A stretch of 34,224 nucleotides of DNA from an uncultured Bacteroidaceae bacterium (GCA_905233465.1 CAJOEI010000042.1:1-34224), one strand, 5' to 3'. Numbered from the stretch's first letter, positions 18,099 to 27,454 are shown. Program-made: numbers and translations. The notes: generated by a model not told the origin, from the letters alone.

Positions 18099-21000
18099 AC
18101 TCTATTGATTATAGCATCATTGTTGTTTGCAACCCTCCAAACAGCAACGGCCGAATCCGAAGCCACGACTTTGTTATTGCCAAAGCCACATGTCATGTCA
18201 GAGAACGGCTCACACTTCTCCCTGACACGTGATGTGAAGCTGACAGACGCTACGGGTTCTACACTTCTGGCTTCGCTCTTTTCGACCTCTACAGATGCCG
18301 AGGCTACAGTTATTGTCAAGCTTGTTGATGCTGCCACACTTGGTACTTTCGACTACGACCTTGCAGGCTTTGACAACGAGGGCTATAAACTGAGCGTGTC
18401 GGACAATAACATCACCATCGTTGCGGCGTCACCGATAGGTGTCATCCGTGCTGCGCAGACGCTGATGCAGCTCAGTGCTGCCACCGGCGGGACATTCATC
18501 CCTGGCGTGGACATCACGGATTATCCTGCTTTCAAGCTTCGTGGCTTCATGCACGATGTCGGTCGCTCGTTTATTTCTTTTGATGAATTGAAGAAGGAAA
18601 TAGACTTGCTGTCGCGTTTCAAGGTCAACGTCTTTCATTGGCATCTAACTGACAATCAGGGTTTCCGGTTTGAGTCTAAGAAATATCCTCAACTCAACCG
18701 TGCAGCCAACATGACTCGCTTCGCCGGAAAGTACTACACGCAAGCGCAATGCACCGAACTCGAGGCGTTTGCAGCAGAGCGTGGTGTGACAATCATTCCT
18801 GAGATCGACATGCCGGGCCATTCCAAAGCATTTGCCACCGCAATGGGCTACACGATGAACAGCAATAGCGGCAAGGCGGCATTGAAGAAGCTGCTCACCG
18901 AACTGGCCAACGCCTTTCCTCTGGCTCCATATATCCACATAGGCTGCGACGAGGCGGGTACTACTGCTGATTTCGTCAACGAAATGTCCCAGTATATCAA
19001 GGAGACGCTTGGGCGCAAATGCATCGTTTGGAACCCAATCAGTGGGGTAACCATCAACAAAGGCAATCTACCATATATCGACATGACCGAGATGTGGAGC
19101 ACAGCAGGTAGAAAAATTGATGGTCTGCCAAACATCGACTGCCGATACAACTACATCAACCATTTCGATGTCTTTGCCGACCTCGTAGGTATATACAAAA
19201 GTAACGTCTATTACGCACAACAAGGCAATGAAGAGATTGCTGGGGCAATAACAGCTATCTGGAACGACAGAAAGACCCCTTCTGAGACAGACATCATTGA
19301 ACAAAACAACCTTTACGCTTGTGCCCTTGCCACGTCAGAACGTGGCTGGATGGGTGGCGGCAAACGATATATTGAAGTAGGAGGTGTCACACTGCCCGCC
19401 AGCGGACGTGAGTTTAAGGAGTTCGCTGACTGGGAAAGACGCTTCCTGCATTATAAGTCCACGTGGCTCGCGGGGGAACCTATACCATACGTGAAACAAA
19501 CCAATGTGCGATGGCGCATCACAGAGCCTTTTCCAAATGACGGAGATGCTTCGATGGCTTTTCCACCAGAAACGGCAACTAACGAGATACTGCCAGAAGA
19601 GTTCACCTATAAAGGAAAGACATATCATAGCAACATAGCCACTGGCACCGGCATATATCTTCGACATGTATGGGGAACACAAGTACCGGCATTCTACACC
19701 AACCCAGCTATCAACAATACGGCTTATGCCTGGACTTATGTCTATTCACCTGTCCAACAGACAGTAGGTGCCCTCATCGAGTTCCAGAACTATAGCCGCT
19801 CGGAGAACGACAAGGCACCCGACACTGGCAAATGGGACCGCAAAGGCTCACGCATCTGGATAAACGACACAGAGGTGATGCCACCCACATGGACCAACAG
19901 CGGCAAGACTATCAACAGCGAAATCGACCTGCGCAACGAGAACTTTCCTGCACGCGAGCCTTTCAGCATCACACTGAATGCCGGATGGAACAAGGTATTT
20001 ATAAAGCTGCCCTATGTGTCCGCTAATGGTGTGCGACTCAACAAGTGGATGTTCACCTTCGTTCTCACCGACCCGACAGGCACGCGGGCTCTGGACGAGG
20101 TGATCTATTCTCCATCACAAAGCATGGATGCAACGGCTGACATCCCTGCTGTCCTTTCAGATGAGCCCCTTAGTGAGCTCGAAGGCCATGATATCCTTGT
20201 TGATTCGAAACCTGCATCTGAGCTGCAGGTGGGACAGTGGTATGTGATGTTCGACCGTGGCCGCACCGGGAATAACGCTCATGGATATCTCTACGAGAAT
20301 GCCGCCACACACACCCTCTACAACACTGCAACCGTTCCGTCAGGCCATGCAGAGGACGCTTGTCGCTATCTTGTCAGACTTGTAGATGCAACAGGTGGCA
20401 AATACTTCATCCAGACAGGCTTTGGTAACTATTTTGGCCCTATTGCTCATAAGACAAATGTTGCCACAACACCCACAGCATCAGAACCTATCACGGTGGC
20501 CAAGATTGGTGGGGCAAGCGGGCATTTTTATCTGCAAAGCTCATCAACGGGTGTCATCCTCGATGCGAACAGCCTGGAACACGGCGATGCTACAGTTGTT
20601 GGATGGAACACTAATATCCCAACCACCACAGGCGGCAACAATGACTGGGCATTTTACCCCGTACAGCTTGTCAAGCAAGACCTTTCTATCTGCATGAATC
20701 CTGAAGATGTTGTTGTCGTACAAGGGCATCAGACAACAGGGCAAGGCAACACCATGCAAGCTTTGTTGCGTGTCAAACTCACGCCATCTGCATCTTGTAC
20801 GCCAACACGAGTAGACATCAACTTGGTTGGCGGCGAAAACATAAATCGTGTTGAAGTATACTCTACTTCAATAGACCAAATTCACGCTGACGGAGCCAAT
20901 CCAGTGAAACTTGGTGAAGCTACCATCCCAAACGGGGGTGGGGCCTTAACCATCCCAATAACTAATACATCTCACCTCCTTGCCAATAAGATTGTCTATT

Positions 21001-22466
21001 TGTGGATTACCGCCGACATCAGCAATACAGCTACAGAACTGGCCACTGTGGATGCATCTATAAAGTCCATATCATATACTCCAGATTCTGCAGCTGATGA
21101 TTCATCAGAAAAGACCTGCGACATAACATCAATCGGCAATCCAGACGGAGTGATGCTTATCTTCAAACAACAGACTGCACTATGGACTGCATCACAAAGC
21201 AAAACAAAATACTATCGCATCCCAACTATCATTAACACCGCAGATGGAGGCATAGCAGCGTTCACTGATTATCGCTACGACAACACTGAAGACCTTGGCA
21301 AACCCACGTCAGGACACAAAATTGATGTTGTGATGCGAAAGAGTTCCGACAATGGCCTCACATGGAGTGCAGAGACGACTGTAGCAGCCGGTGATGGCTC
21401 TTCCGATGCAGCCTATGGCTATGGCGATCCCGCTGTTGTCCGCACAAATAGCGGCAAACTCATCTGCCTCATGGCAGCAGGACGCAACAGTTATTCTACA
21501 GGAATGCTGCACATGGGGTACATTGAGAGTAAGGACAATGGCGTCACATGGTCACGGCCAAAGGACATATATAGCCGTATACGACGCAACGGAGTTACAT
21601 TCCAGAGCCTTTTCACCACGGCTGGCAAAGGAGTTACCTTCTCCAACGGCCGTGTGGCATTTGCAATGAATGGCAAGGTCGGCGGAACAACAAATGCCTA
21701 CATACTCTATTCTGACGACGAAGGCAGCACATGGCATGTCATGCCACAGCCTGTATTCACAGGAGGAGATGAGTCCAAACTTGAAATCATGAATGACAAT
21801 TCACTACTCCTCTCTGTACGTCGTGGATCGTGGAACGGCATCGCAAACCGAGGTTACAACCGAAGTCTTGGCGATGCTTCAGGCTCAGACTTGTCCAACT
21901 GGGGCACACAAGGTATATGGGGCAATGAGATGCGAGCCAATGGATGCAATGCTGACATATTATATTACAACCGTTCTGTTGCAGACACCAGTATAGGAGA
22001 CCACACCAGACCAGATGTCATACTACATACGCTGACAAAAGACTTTAGCACATATCGTCGCGACCTACGCCTGTACATGAGCTTTGATCAGGGTGCCACA
22101 TGGAAAGAAGCATTTAAACTTCAACCTGGCTATGCCGCTTACTCATCTATGCAGAAGCTGGCCAACGGCGACCTCGCTATCATCTATGAAGACGGTAGCA
22201 TTGGCAACCAAGACAAAATGGATTGCTTTGCCATAAACTATATAGTAATAAGTAGCGAGACATTAAATGCACGTATCGATGAGTTGTGCAATAGATACTA
22301 CCAAAGCATCGAACCCACAATGCATGATGCGACAAACATCACCGATCAAGCAGCGAAAACACTTTATGACATCATCGGACGCAAAGTAGCTAAGAGCGAA
22401 AAAGAACTATCCAGATTAGCCAAAGGCGTTTACATATCTAATGGGCGCAAACTACTGCTCCCATGA
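18093..22466 (+). CDS. Secreted fusion of GH20 beta-N-acetylhexosaminidase and GH33 sialidase
   Basis: A 1457-residue exported enzyme predicted to remove terminal sialic acid and beta-linked HexNAc from host-type glycans. Order: signal peptide (1-20); GH20 N-terminal domain (about 25-140); GH20 barrel (about 145-460: LRGFMHDVGRSF, HWHLTDNQGFR, PEIDMPGHS, catalytic pair Asp286-Glu287 in HIGCDEAG); a beta domain (about 500-670); the module shared with the sialidase at 4451 (about 713-859); a BNR-associated N-domain (about 865-1000); the GH33 propeller (YRIP Arg1042, Asp1059, Asp boxes at about 1085, 1146, 1207, 1330, Glu1227, Tyr1350); and a tail, LYDIIGRKVAK...GRKLLLP. All expected catalytic residues I looked for are present, so both halves should be active. 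The ATG lies in a heptamer array; no promoter was recognised. Confidence 0.93.
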   Translation: MKTLLIIASLLFATLQTATAESEATTLLLPKPHVMSENGSHFSLTRDVKLTDATGSTLLASLFSTSTDAEATVIVKLVDAATLGTFDYDLAGFDNEGYKLSVSDNNITIVAASPIGVIRAAQTLMQLSAATGGTFIPGVDITDYPAFKLRGFMHDVGRSFISFDELKKEIDLLSRFKVNVFHWHLTDNQGFRFESKKYPQLNRAANMTRFAGKYYTQAQCTELEAFAAERGVTIIPEIDMPGHSKAFATAMGYTMNSNSGKAALKKLLTELANAFPLAPYIHIGCDEAGTTADFVNEMSQYIKETLGRKCIVWNPISGVTINKGNLPYIDMTEMWSTAGRKIDGLPNIDCRYNYINHFDVFADLVGIYKSNVYYAQQGNEEIAGAITAIWNDRKTPSETDIIEQNNLYACALATSERGWMGGGKRYIEVGGVTLPASGREFKEFADWERRFLHYKSTWLAGEPIPYVKQTNVRWRITEPFPNDGDASMAFPPETATNEILPEEFTYKGKTYHSNIATGTGIYLRHVWGTQVPAFYTNPAINNTAYAWTYVYSPVQQTVGALIEFQNYSRSENDKAPDTGKWDRKGSRIWINDTEVMPPTWTNSGKTINSEIDLRNENFPAREPFSITLNAGWNKVFIKLPYVSANGVRLNKWMFTFVLTDPTGTRALDEVIYSPSQSMDATADIPAVLSDEPLSELEGHDILVDSKPASELQVGQWYVMFDRGRTGNNAHGYLYENAATHTLYNTATVPSGHAEDACRYLVRLVDATGGKYFIQTGFGNYFGPIAHKTNVATTPTASEPITVAKIGGASGHFYLQSSSTGVILDANSLEHGDATVVGWNTNIPTTTGGNNDWAFYPVQLVKQDLSICMNPEDVVVVQGHQTTGQGNTMQALLRVKLTPSASCTPTRVDINLVGGENINRVEVYSTSIDQIHADGANPVKLGEATIPNGGGALTIPITNTSHLLANKIVYLWITADISNTATELATVDASIKSISYTPDSAADDSSEKTCDITSIGNPDGVMLIFKQQTALWTASQSKTKYYRIPTIINTADGGIAAFTDYRYDNTEDLGKPTSGHKIDVVMRKSSDNGLTWSAETTVAAGDGSSDAAYGYGDPAVVRTNSGKLICLMAAGRNSYSTGMLHMGYIESKDNGVTWSRPKDIYSRIRRNGVTFQSLFTTAGKGVTFSNGRVAFAMNGKVGGTTNAYILYSDDEGSTWHVMPQPVFTGGDESKLEIMNDNSLLLSVRRGSWNGIANRGYNRSLGDASGSDLSNWGTQGIWGNEMRANGCNADILYYNRSVADTSIGDHTRPDVILHTLTKDFSTYRRDLRLYMSFDQGATWKEAFKLQPGYAAYSSMQKLANGDLAIIYEDGSIGNQDKMDCFAINYIVISSETLNARIDELCNRYYQSIEPTMHDATNITDQAAKTLYDIIGRKVAKSEKELSRLAKGVYISNGRKLLLP

Positions 22467-22494
22467 TAATTGTGACTTGATTTCAATAGTAAAT

Positions 22495-22529
22495 AAATCG
22501 CAAATCGTAAATTATAACTGTGAATTGTG
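22495..22529 (+). repeat. Heptamer array overlapping the xseA start
   Basis: AAATCGC, AAATCGT, AAATTAT, AACTGTG, AATTGTG. The GTG start codon and the codons Asn-Cys of xseA are part of the last two units. Confidence 0.85.
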
Positions 22530-23839
22530 CCTTGTCCCTTTTTGAACTGAACAATCTGGTGCGCAGCGTGCTGGAACAGACGCTGACAGAGGAGTACTGG
22601 CTTGAGGCAGAGTTATCTGAAGCTCGTTTGGCTTCGAATGGGCACATGTACGTGGAGTTTGTTCAGAAAGATGTTATGGGAAGCGCGCTCGTGGCACGTG
22701 CGCGCGGCACGATATGGGCTCGCACATACAATATGCTGGCACCCCTCTTTGAGCGCACTACGGGTCAGCGACTGCGTGCAGGGATGAAGGTGCGTGTGCT
22801 GGTGACTATTGTCTTCCACGAGCTGTATGGCTACTCTCTCAACGTAGTAAATATCGACCCGGCATATACACTGGGAGACATCGCCGCAAGACGTCGGGAA
22901 ATATTGTCACAGCTGACAAAGGATGGCATAGCAGAGGACAACCGAGGACTATCGCTGCCACGGTTGCTGCGACGCATAGCCGTGGTCTCGTCGGCATCCG
23001 CTGCGGGGTATGGCGACTTCTGCGACCAACTACAACACAACGACTACGGACTGGCATTTACACTTCGCCTGTTTCCTGCTGTGATGCAGGGAGCAAACGT
23101 GGAAGAGAGCGTGTTGGCGGCTCTCGAAGCAATAATGGCAGAAGCTGAAGAATGGGATTGTGTGGTCATCATACGCGGCGGGGGAGCGACGAGCGACCTC
23201 TCGGACTTCGACACCTATCCATTAGCAGCAGCTGTGGCTCAAATGCCCATACCTGTGATTGTCGGCATCGGCCACGAACGCGACGAGACAGTGCTGGACT
23301 ATGTCGCACACACACGCGTGAAGACCCCAACTGCCGCCGCAGCACTGCTCATAGCACACGGTGCGGCGGAGCTGGAAGCAATAGAGGAACTACGCGCCGA
23401 TATCAGCCAGCACGCATTGCTGCAGCTTCAGAAAGCAAAAACACGCCTAACCACAACCGCCACTGTGGTGCCACGGGCTGCAAGACTGGTATGCGAGAAC
23501 CAACGCCACCGCTTGCAGCAGTTACTCAGCCGCACCCCGCAGGCAGCACAGAAACACATCATCACACAGCAACATCGCTTGCATGTGTGCAGAGAAATGA
23601 TGACACTCGCCTCCCACATGATTGTGCAGAAAGCAGCAATGCACCACAATCACCTCCAGCAACGACTTGCACTCCTCGATCCACTATTGCCATTGCGACG
23701 AGGTTACTCCATAACATACGCACCTGACGGTTCTATACTACGTTCTGCCGATGCTTTGCTACCCGGACAGACAATAACCACACGACTGGCCAAAGGAACG
23801 ATAAAGACACAGCTTATAAAGTTGAAAGTTGAAAGTTGA
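22520..23839 (+). CDS. xseA: Exodeoxyribonuclease VII large subunit
   Basis: Large subunit of the single-strand-specific nuclease ExoVII. The 439 residues start with the N-terminal OB-fold (ALSLFELNNLVRSVLEQTLTEEYWLEAELSEAR), then the catalytic region (RIAVVSSASAAGYGDFCDQL, VVIIRGGGATSDLSDFDTYPLA, PVIVGIGHERDETVLDYVAHTRVKTPTAAA is the family signature block) and a long helical C-terminus ending at LRRGYSITY. The only in-frame start is GTG at 22520, supplied by a heptamer repeat; family proteins normally begin close to ALSL, so the original start was probably replaced. The TGA also lies in a repeat (KVES-stop). The small-subunit gene xseB, often adjacent, is absent. Confidence 0.95.
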   Translation: MNCALSLFELNNLVRSVLEQTLTEEYWLEAELSEARLASNGHMYVEFVQKDVMGSALVARARGTIWARTYNMLAPLFERTTGQRLRAGMKVRVLVTIVFHELYGYSLNVVNIDPAYTLGDIAARRREILSQLTKDGIAEDNRGLSLPRLLRRIAVVSSASAAGYGDFCDQLQHNDYGLAFTLRLFPAVMQGANVEESVLAALEAIMAEAEEWDCVVIIRGGGATSDLSDFDTYPLAAAVAQMPIPVIVGIGHERDETVLDYVAHTRVKTPTAAAALLIAHGAAELEAIEELRADISQHALLQLQKAKTRLTTTATVVPRAARLVCENQRHRLQQLLSRTPQAAQKHIITQQHRLHVCREMMTLASHMIVQKAAMHHNHLQQRLALLDPLLPLRRGYSITYAPDGSILRSADALLPGQTITTRLAKGTIKTQLIKLKVES

Positions 23840-23970
23840 AAGACGCGGCTACGCCGCAGTTGAAAGTTTAAAGTCACATTGCCCATTAGACCCACTAAGC
23901 TCATTCACCCCACAAATTATGAATTATGAATTGTAAATTATCATTTATCAATTATCAATTGTCCATTATC
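23818..23970 (+). repeat. Composite repeat between xseA and the 5'-nucleotidase-like lipoprotein
   Basis: In order: three AAAGTTG units carrying the xseA stop; hairpin GCGGC-TAC-GCCGC (23845-23857); AGTTGAAAGTTTAAAG; three 9-bp units of CCCATTAGA type followed by CACCCCACAAATTATGAAT (block 23881-23924); then AATTATG/AATTGTA/ATTATCA-type heptamers to 23970, which form the start of the next gene. The 44-bp block recurs at 32492-32535 with two differences. Confidence 0.92.
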
Positions 23971-25575
23971 TTTGGTGTATTGTGTCTCACCGCCTGCCAA
24001 AGCCATCACTACGCCCTGCAAAGTGTGCAGCCACATCGCATTGAGGTGACACGCGCATTGGACTCACGCCCCCTGGCTGCTGCCACGGCATTCATCGCAC
24101 CGTTCACCATAGGCGTGGATAGCCTGCGTGCACCACGGGTGGGACAAAGTGCTGAGTATATGACATCCCATCGCCCCGAAAGCTTGCTCAGCAACTGGGT
24201 TGCAGATGCACTTGTCGCTGCAGCCACGCGACAGGGCTACCAACCCGATTTGGGAGTTTGCAACATCGGCGGCCTGCGTGCTGCCATGCCAAAGGGCGTG
24301 GTCACACAAGGAGACATCATCAACATATCACCTTTTGAGAATTTCCTGTGCATCTTGAGCATGCGCGGATCAGATGTCCTCAGCCTTATGGGTGACATCG
24401 CTGCTGTGGGGGGCGAAGGAGTTAGCGCCTCGGCACGCATACATATCACTCCTGATGGCCGCCTGCTAGATGCCACGCTTGCCGGACAACCTATTGACAC
24501 CACACGCATATACACCATCGCCACGCTTGACTATCTGGCAGAAGGCAACGACAAACTCTATTCTATGCGCAAGTATATCGACCGCAAATCCACAGGACAC
24601 TCTGTGCGCGAGCTGTTGATGGAGGAGTTACGTCTGCTTGATGCCGCAGGACAAAGCGCCACGGCTACCATTGAGGGACGAGTGTCGGTGAGCGAGACAA
24701 GGACAACCGATAATCCCGTAACAGCAACAGCAACGCCACTTGCCGATACCACCTCGCCTCAACAGATCGATATCACGCCATATTCAGGTGCAAAAAGCCG
24801 ACAGCTGTTAATCGTACACACCAATGACACACACTCATGTATAGAGCCTCTGAGCCCGCATCTGGCAGACACCGTGCTCGCCGACAAAGGTGGCTACCTG
24901 CGACGCGCCGCACTCATCCGAGACCTAAGAAACACTGATCCAGACCTCCTGCTCCTTGATGCCGGAGATTTCAGCCAAGGCTCGCCATACTACAGCCTCT
25001 ACCACGGCGACGTAGAGATAGGACTGATGAACCTCATGCAATATGATGCCGCCACCATTGGCAACCACGAGTTTGACTTTGGCCTCGACAACATGGCACG
25101 CATATTCCGCATGGCCAAGTTCCCTATCGTCTGCTGCAACTACGACTTCACAGGCACACCCGTCGAAGGACTCGTCAAGCCCTATGTCGTCTTGCGACGC
25201 AGCGGCATGCGCATTGGCATCACAGGCCTGTCACCACAGCTTGAGGGCCTCGTGGCAGCACACACATGCCAAGGTGTGAAATTCATCGACCCCATTACCG
25301 CCGTACAACCCGTCATAGACCAACTCGTGACCAAGGAAAAATGCGACCTCGTCATCTGCCTGTCACATCTGGGATGGAACGTACAAGGCATCAGTGACGA
25401 AGAACTCATCCCCGCCACACATGGCATAGACATTGTCATCGGAGGACACAGCCACACATATTTCCTATCACCCAAGATTCTCAAGAATGCCGAAGGCAAG
25501 ACCGTACCGGTCAACCAAATGGGAAAGAATGCACAATATGTCGGCACACTACGGCTCAATATGCAAAAGCGATGA
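23926..25575 (+). CDS. Lipoprotein with 5'-nucleotidase domains in reversed order
   Basis: A 549-residue surface or periplasmic lipoprotein (lipobox LCLTAC, Cys24) predicted to hydrolyse nucleotides or related phosphate esters. Residues about 50-250 are a 5'-nucleotidase C-terminal (substrate-binding) domain: SLLSNWVADALV, CNIGGLRAAMPKG, ISPFENFL. Residues about 292-549 are the calcineurin-type metallophosphatase: HTNDTHS (Asp301, His303), DAGDFSQG (Asp345), GNHEFD (Asn380-His381), CLSHLG (His481), GGHSHT (His508, His510). In classical 5'-nucleotidases the metal domain comes first. In Bacteroides I recall the two as neighbouring separate genes, so this may be a fusion. The N-terminus MNCKLSFINYQLSIIFG is encoded by heptamers. 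The stop overlaps the next start by 4 nt (ATGA). Confidence 0.88.
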   Translation: MNCKLSFINYQLSIIFGVLCLTACQSHHYALQSVQPHRIEVTRALDSRPLAAATAFIAPFTIGVDSLRAPRVGQSAEYMTSHRPESLLSNWVADALVAAATRQGYQPDLGVCNIGGLRAAMPKGVVTQGDIINISPFENFLCILSMRGSDVLSLMGDIAAVGGEGVSASARIHITPDGRLLDATLAGQPIDTTRIYTIATLDYLAEGNDKLYSMRKYIDRKSTGHSVRELLMEELRLLDAAGQSATATIEGRVSVSETRTTDNPVTATATPLADTTSPQQIDITPYSGAKSRQLLIVHTNDTHSCIEPLSPHLADTVLADKGGYLRRAALIRDLRNTDPDLLLLDAGDFSQGSPYYSLYHGDVEIGLMNLMQYDAATIGNHEFDFGLDNMARIFRMAKFPIVCCNYDFTGTPVEGLVKPYVVLRRSGMRIGITGLSPQLEGLVAAHTCQGVKFIDPITAVQPVIDQLVTKEKCDLVICLSHLGWNVQGISDEELIPATHGIDIVIGGHSHTYFLSPKILKNAEGKTVPVNQMGKNAQYVGTLRLNMQKR

Positions 25576-26276
25576 CACCAGCTCTATATCTCATCCCCGT
25601 AGAACTTGGCGACACACCACACAGCCACGTGCTGCCAGACTATAACCGCGAAGTGATTCTCTCCATCCATCACTTCATTGTCGAGGAAGTGCGGTCCGCA
25701 CGACGTTTCCTGCGACGCGTAGACAAGTCCATTGACATTGATGCATTGCAATTCTATCCCATGGGCAAACATGCCGATGCCGCACTATTCCAGTCATATC
25801 TCGCACCTTTGGATCAAGGCCACAGCATCGGCATCATCTCCGAAGCCGGCTGCCCAGCGGTGGCCGACCCTGGCGCTGACGTGGTAGCCATAGCACAAAG
25901 GATGGGCCACCGCGTCGTGCCACTCGTGGGGCCATCATCAATAATCATGGCTCTTATGGCATCCGGACTCAACGGACAGAGTTTCGCCTTCAACGGTTAT
26001 CTGCCCATTGACCCAGCCCAGCGGCAGCACACATTGTCACGCTTGGAGACACGAGCCCTGCAAGAACATCAGACACAACTGTTCATCGAGACACCATATC
26101 GCAACCAAAAACTCTTCGAAACACTGTGCCGCACGCTGCGCCCCACCACCCGCCTCTGCATCGCCGCTGGCATAACAACAGTCAACGAGTGGATATCCAC
26201 GCGCACCATAGCACAATGGCGACACTCACAGTTACCTCAAATCGATAAGACACCCGCTATCTTCCTATTCGGGTAA
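25572..26276 (+). CDS. SAM-dependent methyltransferase, RsmI-like (tetrapyrrole methylase fold)
   Basis: A 234-residue paralogue of RsmI with an unknown substrate. It keeps the class III fold motifs: LYLIPVELGDT in place of [25 protein letters not shown] in place of [37 protein letters not shown], and FIETPYRNQKLF in place of FYESPYR. The start overlaps the stop of the preceding nucleotidase-like gene (ATGA), so the two are translationally coupled. Proteins of this second type are found beside true RsmI in many Bacteroidetes; a role in rRNA methylation is only an inference. The gene converges on the HIT gene, with a hairpin between them. Confidence 0.85.
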   Translation: MTPALYLIPVELGDTPHSHVLPDYNREVILSIHHFIVEEVRSARRFLRRVDKSIDIDALQFYPMGKHADAALFQSYLAPLDQGHSIGIISEAGCPAVADPGADVVAIAQRMGHRVVPLVGPSSIIMALMASGLNGQSFAFNGYLPIDPAQRQHTLSRLETRALQEHQTQLFIETPYRNQKLFETLCRTLRPTTRLCIAAGITTVNEWISTRTIAQWRHSQLPQIDKTPAIFLFG

Positions 26277-26284
26277 AAACAATC

Positions 26285-26313
26285 ATCCGCCGCAATGTGA
26301 TATTGCGGCGGAT
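26285..26313. terminator. Bidirectional terminator between convergent genes
   Basis: A 12-bp perfect stem, ATCCGCCGCAAT / ATTGCGGCGGAT, with a 5-nt loop lies 8 nt after the methyltransferase stop. On the minus strand it is followed by GATTGTTTTTAC, a good U-tract for transcripts coming from greA-HIT; on the plus strand the T-tract is weak. Confidence 0.8.
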
Positions 26314-26338
26314 AAGTCTTTGTCCTGATGACAGACCC

Positions 26339-26375
26339 GCTCTCCCCTCCCCGGGGAGGGGCTGGGGGTAGGCCT
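26339..26375 (+). repeat. C/G-rich palindromic element, copy 3
   Basis: CTCCCCTCCCCGGGGAGGGG followed by the tail CTGGGGGTAGGCCT. It abuts the HIT stop codon and could serve as that gene's 3' hairpin. Confidence 0.9.
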
Positions 26376-26777
26376 TTACATTAATGCTTCGAATGCCGTG
26401 CGGATATCGTCTGCAACGGCCTGCATTGTGGCCTGGTCAAACGAGAGCTTGGGATTGGAGAAGAGCATATCTCGTTCGCTCTGCATGGGGATGAGATGTA
26501 TGTGGGCATGCGGCACTTCAAGTCCAAGGACAGCCATGCCGACTTTGACACAAGGTATGACCTCCTTGATTGCTCTGGCGACATGTGCTGCAAACACATG
26601 CATACGTGCAATCTCCTCATCCGTAAGGTCAAAGATGTAATCCACCTCGCGACGTGGTATGACAAGTGTATGCCCCTTTGCCATCGGGTTGATGTCAAGA
26701 AAAGCATAAAACTCGTCATTTTGCGCACAGCAGTAAGAAGGAATATCACCGGCAGCAATTTTGCTAAATATACTCAT
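26376..26777 (-). CDS. HIT family nucleotide hydrolase
   Basis: A 133-residue HINT-type protein that hydrolyses nucleoside phosphoramidates or related nucleotides. The N-terminus MSIFSKIAAGDIPSYCCAQND matches the family (FxKIxxGEIP). KGHTLVIPRREVDYIFDL precedes the catalytic HAHIHLIP histidine triad, and the length is typical. It follows greA on the same strand across a spacer made entirely of heptamers. The physiological substrate is not evident. Confidence 0.95.
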   Translation of the reverse strand: MSIFSKIAAGDIPSYCCAQNDEFYAFLDINPMAKGHTLVIPRREVDYIFDLTDEEIARMHVFAAHVARAIKEVIPCVKVGMAVLGLEVPHAHIHLIPMQSERDMLFSNPKLSFDQATMQAVADDIRTAFEALM

Positions 26778-26830
26778 AATTGTGAATTATGAATTATGAA
26801 TTATGAATTATGAATTATGAATTGTAATAA
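26778..26830 (-). repeat. AATTATG heptamers filling the greA-HIT spacer
   Basis: About seven units, five of them identical (AATTATG in plus orientation), run from 3 nt after the greA stop to the HIT ATG. This is the most regular of the arrays in the window. Confidence 0.96.
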
Positions 26831-27301
26831 CTATTCCTCAAAAGTGATTTCAAGGACTTCAAGGGAAATTGTACCTTGTGGAACGCGAATCTCTGCTATC
26901 TCACCGACACGCTTCCCCAGCAAACCTTGTGCAATGGGAGTCTTCACACTGATCTTACCCTCACGCAGGTTCGCTTCAGTCTCGCTGACTATGGTGTAGG
27001 ACATCGTAGCAGCAGTCTTGACATTCTTCAGTTTTACGCGACTAAGGATCTGCACCGTGTCAGTGTCCAGCTTGGAGGTGTCGATGATTTTTGCCTCCCC
27101 TATAGTTGCCTTCAGCTGAGTGATTTTAATTTCCAGCATCGCCTGCGCCTCTTTAGCTGCATCATACTCTGCATTTTCGCTAAGGTCACCCTTGTCTCTC
27201 GCTTCTGCAATCGCAGCTGAGGCTTTAGGGCGTTCAACGGCTTCAAGCCGTTGGAGTTCGGCCACGAGCTTGTCGTAGCCTTTTTGTGTCATGTAAGCCA
27301 T
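26831..27301 (-). CDS. greA: Transcription elongation factor GreA
   Basis: Rescues backtracked RNA polymerase by stimulating transcript cleavage. The 156 residues cover the N-terminal coiled coil (MTQKGYDKLVAELQRLEAVERPKA ... DLSENAEYDAAKEAQ), whose tip carries the acidic Asp-Glu residues that act in the polymerase secondary channel, and the C-terminal FKBP-like domain (YTIVSETEANLREGKIS, SPIAQGLLGK-type KTPIAQGLLGKRVG). The start MAYMTQKG could also be the second Met. A near-consensus promoter lies about 90 nt upstream; HIT follows and is probably cotranscribed. Confidence 0.97.
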   Translation of the reverse strand: MAYMTQKGYDKLVAELQRLEAVERPKASAAIAEARDKGDLSENAEYDAAKEAQAMLEIKITQLKATIGEAKIIDTSKLDTDTVQILSRVKLKNVKTAATMSYTIVSETEANLREGKISVKTPIAQGLLGKRVGEIAEIRVPQGTISLEVLEITFEE

Positions 27302-27391
27302 ATATCTTTTTTATAAATTATCGTAGAATGAGACAATTAGAAAAGAGCTCCAGTCGGCAAGCTGGAACCCTTTTTATCGTCATTGCGGCTG

Positions 27392-27423
27392 CAAAGTTAA
27401 AGTATTTGTATGATTCAGCCAAA
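27392..27423 (-). promoter_or_regulatory. Putative greA promoter
   Basis: On the minus strand TTTG (27423-27420), 20 nt, TAACTTTG (27399-27392): the best match to the Bacteroidetes -33/-7 consensus in the window. The predicted leader is about 85 nt. Confidence 0.7.
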
Positions 27424-27454
27424 CATTCGACGTTGTTTTTTCAATATGCCGCAC

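Noticed and set aside
26778..26825. Possible CRISPR array at the AATTATG repeats
   Set aside because: Units are 7 bp with no spacers; the same applies to the other heptamer arrays.
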